From Amycolatopsis sp. NBRC 101858 (GTDB lineage Bacteria; Actinomycetota; Actinomycetes; Mycobacteriales; Pseudonocardiaceae), in NCBI RefSeq assembly GCF_030269325.1, contig NZ_BSTD01000007.1, positions 62,001 to 126,000 on the forward strand: a stretch of 64,000 bases of DNA, written 5' to 3'. The notes beneath the pieces were generated by a model that searched no databases, was not told the origin of the DNA, and was given only the letters and a program-made list of their open reading frames with translations. The number at the start of each line of letters is the position of its first letter. Positions within the stretch are counted from its first letter, which is position 1. Shown piece by piece: positions 17,311-26,701 of the stretch. Both the position numbers and the translations under genes were made by a program.

Positions 17311-18324
17311 ATGGCAGAAACCCGGAACCAGGTGGTCGTCGTGACCGGCGCCAGCGGCGGCATCGGGCGTGCGGTGGCCCGAGCCTTCGGGGCCCGGCAC
17401 GCCAGCGTCGCGCTCCTCGCCCGCGGCGAGAAGGGCCTGAAAGCAGCCGCCGACGACATCCGCGGCGCCGGCGGCACCGCCCTCACCATCCCCACCGACG
17501 TCGCCGACGTCGACCAAATCGAATCCGCCGCAGACCGGGTCGAGGAGGAACTCGGGCCGATCGACGTGTGGGTGAACGTCGCGTTCACCTCGGTCTTCGC
17601 CCGCTTCGCCGACATCCGGCCCGAGGAGTTCCGCCGCGTCACCGAGGTCAGCTACCTCGGCTACGTCTACGGCACCATGGCCGCGCTCAACCGCATGAAG
17701 CCCCGCGACCACGGAACGGTCGTGCAGGTCGGCTCCGCCCTCGCCTACCGCGGAATCCCGTTGCAGAGCGCCTACTGCGGCGCCAAGCACGCTCTCCAGG
17801 GCTTCCACGAGTCGCTGCGCTGCGAGCTGCTGTCCGAGCGCAGCGGCGTGCACGTGACGATGGTGCAAATGCCCGCGGTCAACACCCCGCAGTTCTCGTG
17901 GGTGCTGTCCCGCCTGCCGCACCACGCCCAGCCCGTCCCGCCGATCTACCAGCCCGAGGTCGCCGCCCGTGCGGTCGTATACGCCGCGGACCACCCGCGA
18001 CGGCGCGAGTATTGGGTCGGCGGGAGCACCGTCGGCACGCTCATCGCCAACGCCGTCGCGCCCGGTATCCTCGACCGTTACCTCGCGAAGGTCGGCCTGA
18101 GGTCCCAGCAGACCCCTGACCCCAAACCGGCCGACCAACCGGCCAACCTGTGGAAACCGGCCGACGGCGCGGGTGGCCACGACTACGGCGCTCACGGCGA
18201 GTTCGACGGCAAGTCCACCCCGCGCAGCCTCCAGCTGTGGGCGAGCCAGCACCACGGCCTGCTCGCCACCTGCGGCGCCGCACTCGCCGGAGCAAGTCTC
18301 GCAGCGTGGCGTTCCCGATCATGA
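17311..18324 (+). CDS. SDR-family oxidoreductase with C-terminal membrane tail
   Basis: 337 residues. Rossmann NAD(P) motif TGASGGIG at residues 12-19, and the catalytic Tyr/Lys pair in SAYCGAKHALQGF. After the ~265-residue catalytic core there is an extra tail ending in a hydrophobic helix (LLATCGAALAGASLAAW) and RSRS, parallel to the tail of the FAD/Fe-S dehydrogenase two genes upstream. SD-like GAGAGGA precedes the ATG. The stop overlaps the next start. It probably reduces or oxidises a hydroxy or keto substrate with NAD(P)H at the membrane; substrate unknown. Confidence 0.88.
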   Translation: MAETRNQVVVVTGASGGIGRAVARAFGARHASVALLARGEKGLKAAADDIRGAGGTALTIPTDVADVDQIESAADRVEEELGPIDVWVNVAFTSVFARFADIRPEEFRRVTEVSYLGYVYGTMAALNRMKPRDHGTVVQVGSALAYRGIPLQSAYCGAKHALQGFHESLRCELLSERSGVHVTMVQMPAVNTPQFSWVLSRLPHHAQPVPPIYQPEVAARAVVYAADHPRRREYWVGGSTVGTLIANAVAPGILDRYLAKVGLRSQQTPDPKPADQPANLWKPADGAGGHDYGAHGEFDGKSTPRSLQLWASQHHGLLATCGAALAGASLAAWRSRS

Positions 18325-20066
18325 GTGCCTGGCAGGACTTCCCGCCGCACGTCCTGCGCGAGTACGCTCTGCTGGCCGACGGCGAACGCGGCGCACTGTG
18401 CGGCCCACGTGGCGACATCGCCTGGCTCTGCGCCCCCGGCTGGTCCGACAGCGCTGTGCTCTCGTCCTTGATCGGCGGCCGCGGCGCCTACTCGGTCAGC
18501 CCGGCGGCCACCTGCGTCTGGGGTGGCTACTACGAGTTCGGCACGCTGATCTGGCGCAGCCGGTGGGTCAGCACGGACACCGTCGTGGAATGCCGCGACG
18601 CGCTCGCCTACCCCGCCGATCCTCGACGCGCTGTCCTCCTTCGCCGCATCGAAGCCGTCGAGCGAGACGTCCGGATGCACGTCCAGCTGGATCTGCGGGA
18701 CGCGTTCGGCGGCCGCTCGATGCGCAACCTCGCGCTCAACGAGGGCGTCTGGACCGCCCACACCGGTGACCTGCGGATCCGCTGGTCCGGCGCCACGTCC
18801 GCCCAGCCCGACGATCAGGGCCGGGTCAGCTTCGACCTGACCGTGCCCGGCGGTACCCAGCACGACCTGGTCCTGGAGATCAGCGACCGGCGACTGCCAC
18901 CGCCTCCCGAAGCCGGCAAGCTATGGGCCGCGACCGAGCACACCTGGCACACCGCAGTGCCCAGGCTCGAGGGCACCGTCGCACCACGGGACGCCGGGCA
19001 CGCCTATGCCGTACTCCGCGGCCTGACCACCGCAGGCGGCGGCATGGTAGCCGCCGCCACGATGGGCCTGCCCGAACGCGCCGAGGCCGGCCGCAACTAC
19101 GACTATCGCTACGTCTGGCTGCGCGATCAGTGCTACGCCGGAATCGCCGCCTCGGTCGCCGACGCCCACCCGCTGCTCGACGACGCCGTCGCCTTCACCA
19201 CCGCCCGTGTCCTCGAACACGGAGACAAACTGCTGCCCGCCTACCGGTCCGACGGCACCCCACCACCCGACGAAACCACCCTGCACCTGCCCGGCTACCC
19301 CGGCGGGAACCCGGTCTCGGGCAACCACGTCAACGGCCAGTTCCAGCTGGACACGCTCGGCGAAATGCTGCAGCTCTACGCAGCCGCGGCCCGCCACGAC
19401 CACCTCACCGCCGACGTCGAACCCGCCATCGACCTCTGCGTCGACCTGATCACCCGACGCTGGGACCAACCCGAAGCCGGCGTGTGGGAACTGCAGGACG
19501 ACTGGTGGAGCCACTCCCGCCTCGCCTGCGTCGCCGGCCTCCGCGCGATCGCCCGGCACCACACCGCGCACCGCGGCGCCGAACTGTCCGGCCTGGCCGA
19601 CAAGCTCCTCGCCGAAACCACCCGCCGCTGCACCGGCCCCCGCGGCGCCTGGCAGCGGAGCCCAAACCTTCCGGGCACCGACGCCGCACTCTTACTGCCG
19701 TCGGTCCGCGGAGCCCTGCCGGCCGATGACCCCCGCACGACCGCCACCCTCGCCGCCGTCCGATCCGACCTGTGCGACGACGGCTACGCCTACCGTTTCG
19801 CCCCGGACGACCGTCCCCTGGGCGCGGCCGAAGGCGCCTTTCTCCTGTGCGGATTCGTCATGTCGCTGGCCGAGTGGCACCAAGGCCACGACGTCGAGGC
19901 GTTCCGCTGGTTCGAACGCAACCGCGCCGCCTGCGGCCCACCCGGCCTGCTGGCCGAAGAGTACGACGTCCGGCAACGACAACTGCGCGGCAACCTGCCC
20001 CAAGCGTTCGTACACGCCCTGTTGCTCGAAACGGCACATCGGCTCACCACCACGCCCCCGCACTGA
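18321..20066 (+). CDS. glycoside hydrolase family 15-type protein (glucoamylase/trehalase-like)
   Basis: 581 residues, ATGA overlap with the SDR gene. N-terminal beta-sandwich (LADGERGALCGPRGDIAWLC) and an alpha/alpha barrel with YDYRYVWLRDQCYAGIAASV and GVWELQDDWWSHSRLACVAG, where the Glu after VW corresponds to the general acid of GH15 enzymes; LLAEEYDVRQRQLRGN carries the second carboxylate position. Family members hydrolyse alpha-glucans or trehalose in the cytoplasm. The RDQ replaces the usual RDA/RDS after WLRD. Last gene of the operon. A decayed partial copy lies at 60958-61396. Confidence 0.88.
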   Translation: MSAWQDFPPHVLREYALLADGERGALCGPRGDIAWLCAPGWSDSAVLSSLIGGRGAYSVSPAATCVWGGYYEFGTLIWRSRWVSTDTVVECRDALAYPADPRRAVLLRRIEAVERDVRMHVQLDLRDAFGGRSMRNLALNEGVWTAHTGDLRIRWSGATSAQPDDQGRVSFDLTVPGGTQHDLVLEISDRRLPPPPEAGKLWAATEHTWHTAVPRLEGTVAPRDAGHAYAVLRGLTTAGGGMVAAATMGLPERAEAGRNYDYRYVWLRDQCYAGIAASVADAHPLLDDAVAFTTARVLEHGDKLLPAYRSDGTPPPDETTLHLPGYPGGNPVSGNHVNGQFQLDTLGEMLQLYAAAARHDHLTADVEPAIDLCVDLITRRWDQPEAGVWELQDDWWSHSRLACVAGLRAIARHHTAHRGAELSGLADKLLAETTRRCTGPRGAWQRSPNLPGTDAALLLPSVRGALPADDPRTTATLAAVRSDLCDDGYAYRFAPDDRPLGAAEGAFLLCGFVMSLAEWHQGHDVEAFRWFERNRAACGPPGLLAEEYDVRQRQLRGNLPQAFVHALLLETAHRLTTTPPH

Positions 20067-20144
20067 ACCACCACAACCGCCGCCGCCGATTCTTGAGATG
20101 AACGCAGACAAAGGTGAAAATAGGATTTGATGCCGTTGTTCGGT

Positions 20145-20188
20145 GTTGACGTCATGAATTGCAAGGCGCATCGATCACCGATGCGAGT
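20145..20188. promoter_or_regulatory. inverted repeat upstream of the ctaD fragment
   Basis: GCATCG-ATCAC-CGATGC is a perfect 6-bp dyad in a locally A/T-richer stretch. It may be a relic of the promoter region of the truncated ctaD that starts at 20234. Confidence 0.3.
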
Positions 20189-20233
20189 AGCATGTTCCAT
20201 CAACCCGGCGAGTGAACCCGAATCGAGGCATCG

Positions 20234-20466
20234 ATGACGGCAGCCGAAACTCACCCCGCATCTGCCGTGCGGCGCCGCGAACCCAAGGGGGTGTGCTGCT
20301 CGCCCTGCTTCGCACCACCGGCCCGAAGCAGATCGGGCTGCTGTACCTGACGACGTCGTTCGCCTTCTTCATGGCGGGTGGCGCGATGGCGCTGCTGATA
20401 CGCGGCGAGCTGGCCCGGCCCGGGCTGCAGTTCCTCTCGCCGGAGCAGTACAACCAGTTGTTCACA
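20234..20466 (+). pseudogene. ctaD (cytochrome c oxidase subunit I) 5' fragment
   Basis: Starts MTAAETHPASAVRRREPKG like CtaD, then a 2-nt shift (GTGT instead of GT near 20292) leads into LLALLRTTGPKQIGLLYLTT, FFMAGGAMALLIRGELARPG and LQFLSPEQYNQLFT, closely matching residues 27-90 of the intact CtaD at 31691-33490. It ends abruptly at 20466, before any haem ligand. An N-terminal stump left by a deletion; not functional. Confidence 0.85.
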
Positions 20467-20652
20467 TGTAGATCAGCGGGTGGTTTGAGCTGGTCGGCGA
20501 CCCTGACGATCGCCCTGTGGCGTTTGGGGGACGGCAGTTCGTTGGGACCGTCACTGGCCAGCCGAGAGCTCGCGTCGGACGGGGACAGCCGCGGTCGGGA
20601 TCGGTCCCCGCAGCGGCGAGGCTCGCACCGACCGCGACCGCGTGTGCGACGG
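20467..20652. other. junction segment between decayed genes
   Basis: 186 bases between the ctaD stump and the broken USP gene. No recognisable coding on either strand. Confidence 0.4.
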
Positions 20653-21529
20653 TCATCGCGGGTCGGCGGCGCGCACGACGAGCAGCGGGCAGATCGCGTG
20701 GTAGATGAGGGCCTGGCTGATGGAACCGAGCAGCATGCCGGAGACGCTGCTGTGTCCACGGCTGCCGACCACCAGCAACTGCGCGTCCGCCGAGTTCTCC
20801 AGCAGGCCTCGCACGGGCCGGTGACGGCTGACGACACGGGTCACGGTCACCGCCGGGTACTTCTCTGGCCAGCCGGCCAGCCGGTTGTCGAGCGACTCTC
20901 GTTCTTCGTCCTCCAGCGCGGCCCAGTCGGCCGCGTATTGGTGGGCGTGCGGGTTGACGGCGATCGAGGAGACCTGCCAGGCTCGCACGTCACGAGGCCG
21001 GTGCCGCGCGAGGACGCCTGGTCGAAGGCCGCGGCCAGCGCCACGTCACTGGTGAGCGTGTCGTCGACACCCACCACCACAGGCCCAGCCGACCACGGCT
21101 CCGCATCATCGGCTCCCCGCGGATCACCGCGACCGGGCACGGGCAGCGCGCTGCCAAGGCGACTGCGGTCTATCCGACCAGGATGCCGGTGAAACCGCCG
21201 AGTCCACGAGTTCCCAGCACGATCAGACATGCCGTGGTGGACTCCTTCACCAGCGCCGACACGGCGTCCGCGTCCCGTAGCTCGGTCTCGATCACCAGCG
21301 CCGCGTGTGTGCTACTGATCGAATCGCGGAGTTCATCGAGCATCTCGAGCCCGTTGGCCTCACTCACGCGGAGGAAGCCGCGCGGGACGCCAACCCTGCG
21401 GACGTGGTTATAGGCAGCGAAATTTATCGTGAACAGCAGCCGCAGCGGCACCTGCCTGCGTACCGCTTCCACTGCCGCCCACCTGGCCGCGTGCGCCGCC
21501 GAGAAGGAGCCGTCGACGCCTGCGACGAC
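20653..21529 (-). pseudogene. two-domain universal stress protein gene, broken
   Basis: Reading on the minus strand, domain 1 begins VVAGVDGSFSAAHAARWAAV and ends LGTRGLGGFTGILVG at an in-frame TAG near 21173 (TCG in relatives). The same frame continues to CPVAVIRGEP. A lost G (near 21117) precedes DDAEPWSAGPVVVGVDDTLT, and another lost base near 20985 precedes VRAWQVSSIAVNPHAHQY and the final LLVVGSRGHSSVSGMLLGSI. So at least one nonsense and two frameshift lesions, and the first ~8 codons are cut off at the junction with the aceE fragment. Not translatable as a USP. Confidence 0.85.
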
Positions 21530-22621
21530 TTCGGCCTGGACGCACTGTTCGCGTCCAAGAAGATCTACTCGCCCCACGGACAGAACTACCTCTCGGTCGA
21601 CCGGGACCAGATGCTCAGCTACCAGGAGTCCACCAGCGGGGTCCTGCTGCACGAAGGCATCACCGAGGCCGGCTCCACAGCGTCCTGGACCGCGGCCGGC
21701 ACCTCCTACGCCACCCACGGCGAACCGATGATCCCGGTCTACATCTTCTACTCGATGTTCGGGTTCCAGCGCACCGGAGACGGACTCTGGGCCGCCGCGG
21801 ACCAGATGACCCGCGGATTCCTGCTCGGCGCGACCGCAGGACGCACCACCCTCAACGGCGAAGGCCTGCAACACCAGGACGGCCACTCGCTGCTGCTCGC
21901 CTCGACCAACCCGGCGTGCATCGCCTACGACGCGGCCTACGGGTTCGAACTGGGGCACATCGTGCGCGAGGCCCTGCGGCGCATGTACGGCGAACCACAC
22001 CCCGGCGAAGACCAGAACGTCTTCTACTACCTCACCCTCTACAACGAACCGATCCCCCAGCCGGCCGAACCCGACGGCGTCGACGTCGAGGGCATCCTCG
22101 CCGGAATGCACCGCTACTCCCCCGCCGAGCCGGGCGACGGTCCGCACGCGCAGATCCTGGCGTCGGGCATCGCGGTGCCGTGGGCACTCGACGCCCAGCG
22201 CCGGCTGCTCGAGGACTGGAACGTCCACGCCGACGTGTGGTCGGTGACCTCGTGGACGCAGTTGCGTCGTGACGCTCTCACCACGGACGAGTGGAACCTC
22301 ACCCATCCCGGACAACCCCGTCGCGTTCCTTATGTCTCACGCCGGTTGCGGGATGCGCCGGGCCCGGTGGTGGCCGTGTCGGACTGGATGCGGGCCGTGC
22401 CCGACCAGATCGCGCCGTTCGTGCCCGGCGGCTGGTGTTCGCTGGGAACCGACGGGTTCGGGCTGTCCGACACCCGCCGGGCCCTGCGGCGGCACTTCAA
22501 GATCGACGCCGAGTCGATCGTGTACCGGGTGCTGCACGAACTGGTCGACCGCGGTGAACTGGGCCAGCTGGTGCTGGCCAGGGCCGCGGAGCTGTACCGG
22601 CTCGACGGGACGTTCGCATGA
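21524..22621 (+). pseudogene. aceE (pyruvate dehydrogenase E1, homodimeric type) 3' fragment
   Basis: About 365 residues equal to the C-terminal 40 percent of AceE: ASKKIYSPHGQNYLSVDRDQ, EGITEAGSTASWTAAGTSYA, SMFGFQRTGDGLWAAADQMT, TAGRTTLNGEGLQHQDGHS, LGTDGFGLSDTRRALRRHF. The N-terminal ThDP-binding half is absent; the homology begins at DDFGLDALF exactly where the oppositely oriented USP gene is cut. The remaining frame is intact to its stop at 22621, so loss was recent or the fragment is under little decay. Confidence 0.85.
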
Positions 22622-22662
22622 CACCCGGCGGCTGCCCGCGGCGTCGAAGGATGCGGTGAGCC

Positions 22663-23538
22663 GTGCGGCGCAGACGTTCGATCGTCGTCGGGGTGGACGG
22701 AACCGAGTCCGCCCGGGACGCTCTCGACTGGGCCGCAGCGGAAGCGGCCGTCCGGCGGCTCCCGCTGCGCGTCGTGCACGCCTACGCGGCCACGCCATCC
22801 TGGGCCGTCCTCGGCGAACTGCCGAAACCGTATGACGGCATCGGTGCTCCCGATGCTGCTCGGCTGGTGACCGAGCAGGCGGTGCAACGCGCGCGGTCCG
22901 TGGCCTCCGAGCTCGAGATCCACACCCGGCTGCTGATCGGGACCGGGGCGCACGCGCTGCTTGCCCAAGGCGCGGAGGCCGAACTGCTCGTCCTCGGCAG
23001 CCGAGGCGTGGGAGGCGCGCGCGGCCTGTTCGGCGGATCCGTCAGCTTCCGGGTCGCCATGCACGCCGCCTGCCCGGTCGTGGTGGTCCGCCCGATGCGA
23101 GCCACGACACAGGGGCGCTCGGCCACGCGTGTGGTGGTCGGTGTGGACGGATCTCATCGCTCCGGCCGCGCCGTCGAATTCGCTCTGCGTGCCGCGGCTC
23201 AGCGTGGCGTGGGCGTCACGGCTGTCCATGCCTGGTCCCCGCGCGGAGAGGCCGGCCTGGCCGCGGTCACCGAGGACTGGTCGCTGGCCGAAGCCGCCGA
23301 GTGGCGCACGTTGCAGCGTGTCTTCTCCCCCTGGGGGGTACAGGTGCTCGGCGAGCAGGTCGAGCTTCGGCTCGCCCGGGGCCGCCCCCAGGATGTGCTG
23401 GTCGCCGAGTCCGCCGGCGCGGCGCTCGTCGTCGTCGGGTCACGGGGCCGCGGGAGCGTGCGGGCAGCTTTGACCGGGTCGGTGAGTCAGGCCGTCTTGC
23501 GCCGCGCAAGCTGTCCCGTCGTCGTGGCCCGGGGGTAG
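22663..23538 (+). CDS. universal stress protein (two USP domains)
   Basis: 291 residues from a GTG. Domain 1: IVVGVDGTESARDALDWAAA to LVLGSRGVGGARGLFGGSVS; domain 2: VVVGVDGSHRSGRAVEFALR to VVVGSRGRGSVRAALTGSVS. The G-x2-G-x9-G(S/T) ATP-binding loop is present in both. Cytoplasmic, ATP-binding regulators of stress or dormancy in actinobacteria. It is close in sequence to the USP at 41585-42463 (shared VVHAYAA, VVVVRPMRA, TEDWSL/TDDWSL blocks), indicating duplication. Confidence 0.92.
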   Translation: MRRRRSIVVGVDGTESARDALDWAAAEAAVRRLPLRVVHAYAATPSWAVLGELPKPYDGIGAPDAARLVTEQAVQRARSVASELEIHTRLLIGTGAHALLAQGAEAELLVLGSRGVGGARGLFGGSVSFRVAMHAACPVVVVRPMRATTQGRSATRVVVGVDGSHRSGRAVEFALRAAAQRGVGVTAVHAWSPRGEAGLAAVTEDWSLAEAAEWRTLQRVFSPWGVQVLGEQVELRLARGRPQDVLVAESAGAALVVVGSRGRGSVRAALTGSVSQAVLRRASCPVVVARG

Positions 23539-23643
23539 CCGACGTGCCGGCCCGGCCGGGCTGATACCGCGGAATCGCGATTCGTCCCGCGATCGCGGCC
23601 GCCCCGACCGTATCCGGCCGGCCGGGACGGCCGCAGGCGTGGC

Positions 23644-25611
23644 TCAGCGGGGTGATGGGGGTTCTTGGTTGCGCAGCCAGGGAATCATCCCACCGGCCAG
23701 GACCATCGCCACCTGCCGGTCGGACAGGCGGTGCCGGGCGAGGTACTCGTCGTCGCGGGTCGTGTTGCGGATCGTGATCGCGGTTCCCGCCTCGATCGCG
23801 TCCCGCAGGTTGTCGACCACGAGGACGTCGTCCTGCTTGATCCGCAGGTAGTCCTCCGGGTCGCTGAACTCGAGCGCGAGCACCCCGAAGTTGGCCAGGT
23901 TCTGCCAGTGGATGCGCGCGAACGACACCGCGAGGACGAGTCGCAGGCCGAGATAGCGGGGCGTGATGGCGGCGTGCTCCCGCGAAGACCCCTGGCCGTA
24001 GTTGGTGCCGGCCACCACGATGTGCCCGCCCCGGTCCCGGCTCGCGAGCGCGCGGGCGGCGTAGGTCTCGTCGATCTGGCCGAAGGTGAACTCCGCCAGC
24101 TTCGGGATATTGCTGCGATAGGGCAGGACCCGGGCGCCCGCGGGCAGGATCTCGTCGGTGGACACGTCGTCACCGGCCTTGAGCACGACCGGTGCCTCGA
24201 CGCGGTCGGGCAGCGGTGGGAAGTCGGGCAGCGACGCGATGTTGCGGCCCTTGACCAGTTCGGTGCGGTCGGCGGTTTCGTCGGTCGGCGGTTCGAGCAT
24301 CGCGGTGTTCACGCTCGACTCGGTCGGCAGTTCGATCCGCGGGTAGGGGATGCCGAGCAACCCGGGCAGATCGCGCGGGTCGGTGATCCGCCCCGTGAGG
24401 GCCGCGGCCGCGACGGTCTCGGGTGAGCACAGGTAGACCGAGTCCTCGCGGGTGCCGGAGCGGCCGGGGAAGTTGCGCGGGACGGTGCGCAGGCTGTTGC
24501 GTCCGTTCGCTGGTGCCTGGCCCATGCCGATGCAGCCCATGCAGCCGGACTGGTGCAGCCGGGCCCCGGCGGCGATGAGGGCGAACGTTGCGCCCGTCTT
24601 CGTGAGGTCCTGCAGGATCTGCCGCGAGGTCGGGTTGACGTCGAACGATACCCGCGGGTCGGCCTGCCGGCCGGCGACGATGGCGGCGACCACGGCGAAG
24701 TCCCGAAGGCCGGGATTGGCCGACGAGCCCAGCACCACCTGCTGCACCTCGCGCCCGGCGACCTCGCGGACGGCAACAACGTTGCCCGGTGAGCTGGGCA
24801 ACGCGATCAACGGTTCCACAGTGGACAGATCGATTTCGTCGGTGACATCGTAGGTGGCGTCGGTGTCGGCAAGGATTTCGACGAAGTCGTCCTCGCGCTG
24901 CTCCGCTCGTAGAAAGGTGCGTACCTGCTCATCGGACGGGAACACCGTGGTCGTGGCGCCCAGCTCGGCACCCATGTTGGCGATCACGTGCCGGTCCATG
25001 GCGCTCAGCGTGGCCAGCCCGGGCCCGTGGTATTCGATGATCCGGTTGACCCCGCCTTTGACGCCGTGCCGGCGCAGCATCTCGAGGATGACGTCCTTGG
25101 CGCTGACCCACGCCGGGAGCGTGCCGGTCAGCCGGATTCCCCAGATCTCGGGCATCCGCAGGTGGATCGGCTCGCCGGCGATGGCCATCGCGACCTCGAG
25201 TCCGCCGAGCCCGATGGCCAGCATGCCCAGTGACCCGGCTGCGGGGGTGTGACTGTCCGACCCGGCCAGTGTCGCGCCGGGGCGGCCGAAGCGTTGCATG
25301 TGGGTGGGGTGCGAGACGCCGTTGCCGGGTTTGGAGTACCACAGGCCGAACCGACGGCAGGCGGAGCGGAGGAAGTCGTGGTCTTCGGCGTTCTTGCTGT
25401 CGGTCTGCAGCAGGTTGTGGTCGACGTACTGCACCGATACCTCGGTGCGCGCGCGGTCGAGGCCGAGTGCTTCCAGTTCGAGCATCACCAGGGTGCCGGT
25501 CGCGTCCTGGGTGAGGGTCTGGTCGATGCGTAGCGCGATCTCCTGCCCCGGGGTCATCTCGCCCGAGACGAGGTGTGCTGCGATCAGTTTCCGGGCGACG
25601 TTCTGTCCCAT
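23644..25611 (-). CDS. aconitate hydratase (short, ~650-residue type)
   Basis: 655 residues. Interconverts citrate and isocitrate in the TCA cycle. Seen are LAGSDSHTPAAGSLGMLAIG, the cluster-binding region SGCMGCIGMGQ, RNFPGRSGTREDSVYLCSPE, and in the C-terminal swivel domain AGTNYGQGSSREHAAITPRY (substrate-binding Ser/Arg). The motif that in classical aconitases reads GSCTN reads GSSAN here, so one canonical cluster Cys is replaced; this seems to be a trait of this short aconitase subfamily, with another Cys possibly substituting. Transcribed after the band-7 gene, with a hairpin between. Confidence 0.88.
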   Translation of the reverse strand: MGQNVARKLIAAHLVSGEMTPGQEIALRIDQTLTQDATGTLVMLELEALGLDRARTEVSVQYVDHNLLQTDSKNAEDHDFLRSACRRFGLWYSKPGNGVSHPTHMQRFGRPGATLAGSDSHTPAAGSLGMLAIGLGGLEVAMAIAGEPIHLRMPEIWGIRLTGTLPAWVSAKDVILEMLRRHGVKGGVNRIIEYHGPGLATLSAMDRHVIANMGAELGATTTVFPSDEQVRTFLRAEQREDDFVEILADTDATYDVTDEIDLSTVEPLIALPSSPGNVVAVREVAGREVQQVVLGSSANPGLRDFAVVAAIVAGRQADPRVSFDVNPTSRQILQDLTKTGATFALIAAGARLHQSGCMGCIGMGQAPANGRNSLRTVPRNFPGRSGTREDSVYLCSPETVAAAALTGRITDPRDLPGLLGIPYPRIELPTESSVNTAMLEPPTDETADRTELVKGRNIASLPDFPPLPDRVEAPVVLKAGDDVSTDEILPAGARVLPYRSNIPKLAEFTFGQIDETYAARALASRDRGGHIVVAGTNYGQGSSREHAAITPRYLGLRLVLAVSFARIHWQNLANFGVLALEFSDPEDYLRIKQDDVLVVDNLRDAIEAGTAITIRNTTRDDEYLARHRLSDRQVAMVLAGGMIPWLRNQEPPSPR

Positions 25612-25641
25612 GCCGTGCCTCCTGGCCGTGTCGGGATGGTG

Positions 25642-25682
25642 TCCCGGTCACCGGTGGGGGGGGAATCCACCGGTGACCGGGA
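25642..25682. terminator. strong hairpin, probable terminator of the band-7 gene
   Basis: CCCGGTCACCGGTGG pairs perfectly with CCACCGGTGACCGGG over 15 bp (16 with the flanking T-A), loop 9 nt. It lies between the band-7 stop and the aconitase start on the minus strand. No T tract follows, as is common in actinomycetes. Confidence 0.65.
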
Positions 25683-25753
25683 GGCGCCCCGCTCCTCGCC
25701 GGGGCGCGATTCTGCGGGCGCTGCACCCGCAGGGGTGTTGTCGACGGGCGGCC

Positions 25754-26656
25754 CTACTGGACCGGTCGCCCGCCGACGGGCACGGCGTGCTCGGCGTCGC
25801 CGGCATCGATGACGTGCGGCGTGAACGACGCCGGGTGGCCGTTGCTGGTGGGTGTCGCCGGTTCCGGTGCCGGGGCGGCGCCGACCGGCTGCTCCGCGTC
25901 GCGCGGGGTGGCGCGTTCCAGGAACCGGAGCAACTCGACGGGGAAGGGCAGCACGAGGGTGGAGTTCTTTTCGGAGGCTACCTCGACGACCGTTTGCAAC
26001 AGCCGTAGCTGCAGCGCGGCCGGGTGTTCGGCCATGGTCTCGGCCGCCTGGGCGAGCTTCGCCGAAGCCTGCAGTTCACCGTCGGCGGTGATGACACGGG
26101 AGCGTCGCTCGCGTTCGGCCTCGGCCTGGCGTGACATCGACCGCTTCATCGACTCGGGCAGCACGACGTCCTTGATCTCCACCCGGTCGATGTGCACGCC
26201 CCAGTCCTGCGCTGGGCTGTCGATCATCAGCTCCAGGCCCTGGTTGAGTCCTTCCCGGTTGGACAGCAGGTCGTCCAGCTCGCTCTTGCCGATGATCGAG
26301 CGCAGTGAGGTCTGGGCGACCTGGCCGATGGCCGAGACGTAGTCCTGCACATCGACGGCCACGCACCGCGGGTCGATGACCCGGAAGTAGACGACGGCGT
26401 CGACGCGGACGGTCACGTTGTCGCGGGTGATGCCGTCCTGTGCGGGAACTGGCATCGTGATGATCTGCATGGTGATCTTCTGCATGCGGTCCGCGATCGG
26501 CACGAGCAGCGCGATGCCCGGACCGCGGATGGCCGGCTGGACGCGGCCGAAGCGGAAGACGACTCCGCGTTCGTACTGTTTGATGACCCGGATGCTCGCC
26601 TTGAGCCAGATCGCGCCCAGCAGCAGAATGGTGAGCAGCAGGTAGGTGACGATCAT
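25754..26656 (-). CDS. band-7/SPFH (slipin, stomatin-like) membrane protein
   Basis: 300 residues. One N-terminal transmembrane helix (TYLLLTILLLGAIWL) followed by the SPFH domain (IRVIKQYERGVVFRFGRVQP, TRDNVTVRVDAVVYFRVID) and a helical stretch rich in Ala/Glu (MSRQAEAERERRSRVITADG) typical of slipins. The C-terminal ~50 residues are low-complexity and Pro-rich. Such proteins oligomerise at the membrane and scaffold microdomains or regulate proteases; an NfeD partner is not adjacent. Start ATG at 26656. Confidence 0.9.
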   Translation of the reverse strand: MIVTYLLLTILLLGAIWLKASIRVIKQYERGVVFRFGRVQPAIRGPGIALLVPIADRMQKITMQIITMPVPAQDGITRDNVTVRVDAVVYFRVIDPRCVAVDVQDYVSAIGQVAQTSLRSIIGKSELDDLLSNREGLNQGLELMIDSPAQDWGVHIDRVEIKDVVLPESMKRSMSRQAEAERERRSRVITADGELQASAKLAQAAETMAEHPAALQLRLLQTVVEVASEKNSTLVLPFPVELLRFLERATPRDAEQPVGAAPAPEPATPTSNGHPASFTPHVIDAGDAEHAVPVGGRPVQ

Positions 26657-26701
26657 CGTTCCTCCATGGGGCTTGTCGAACCTGGGTCCCTCGCCGGCTT
26701 C

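Noticed and set aside
20462..20656. 64-codon minus-strand ORF between the ctaD stump and the broken USP
   Set aside because: No similarity or ribosome site; lies in junction DNA.
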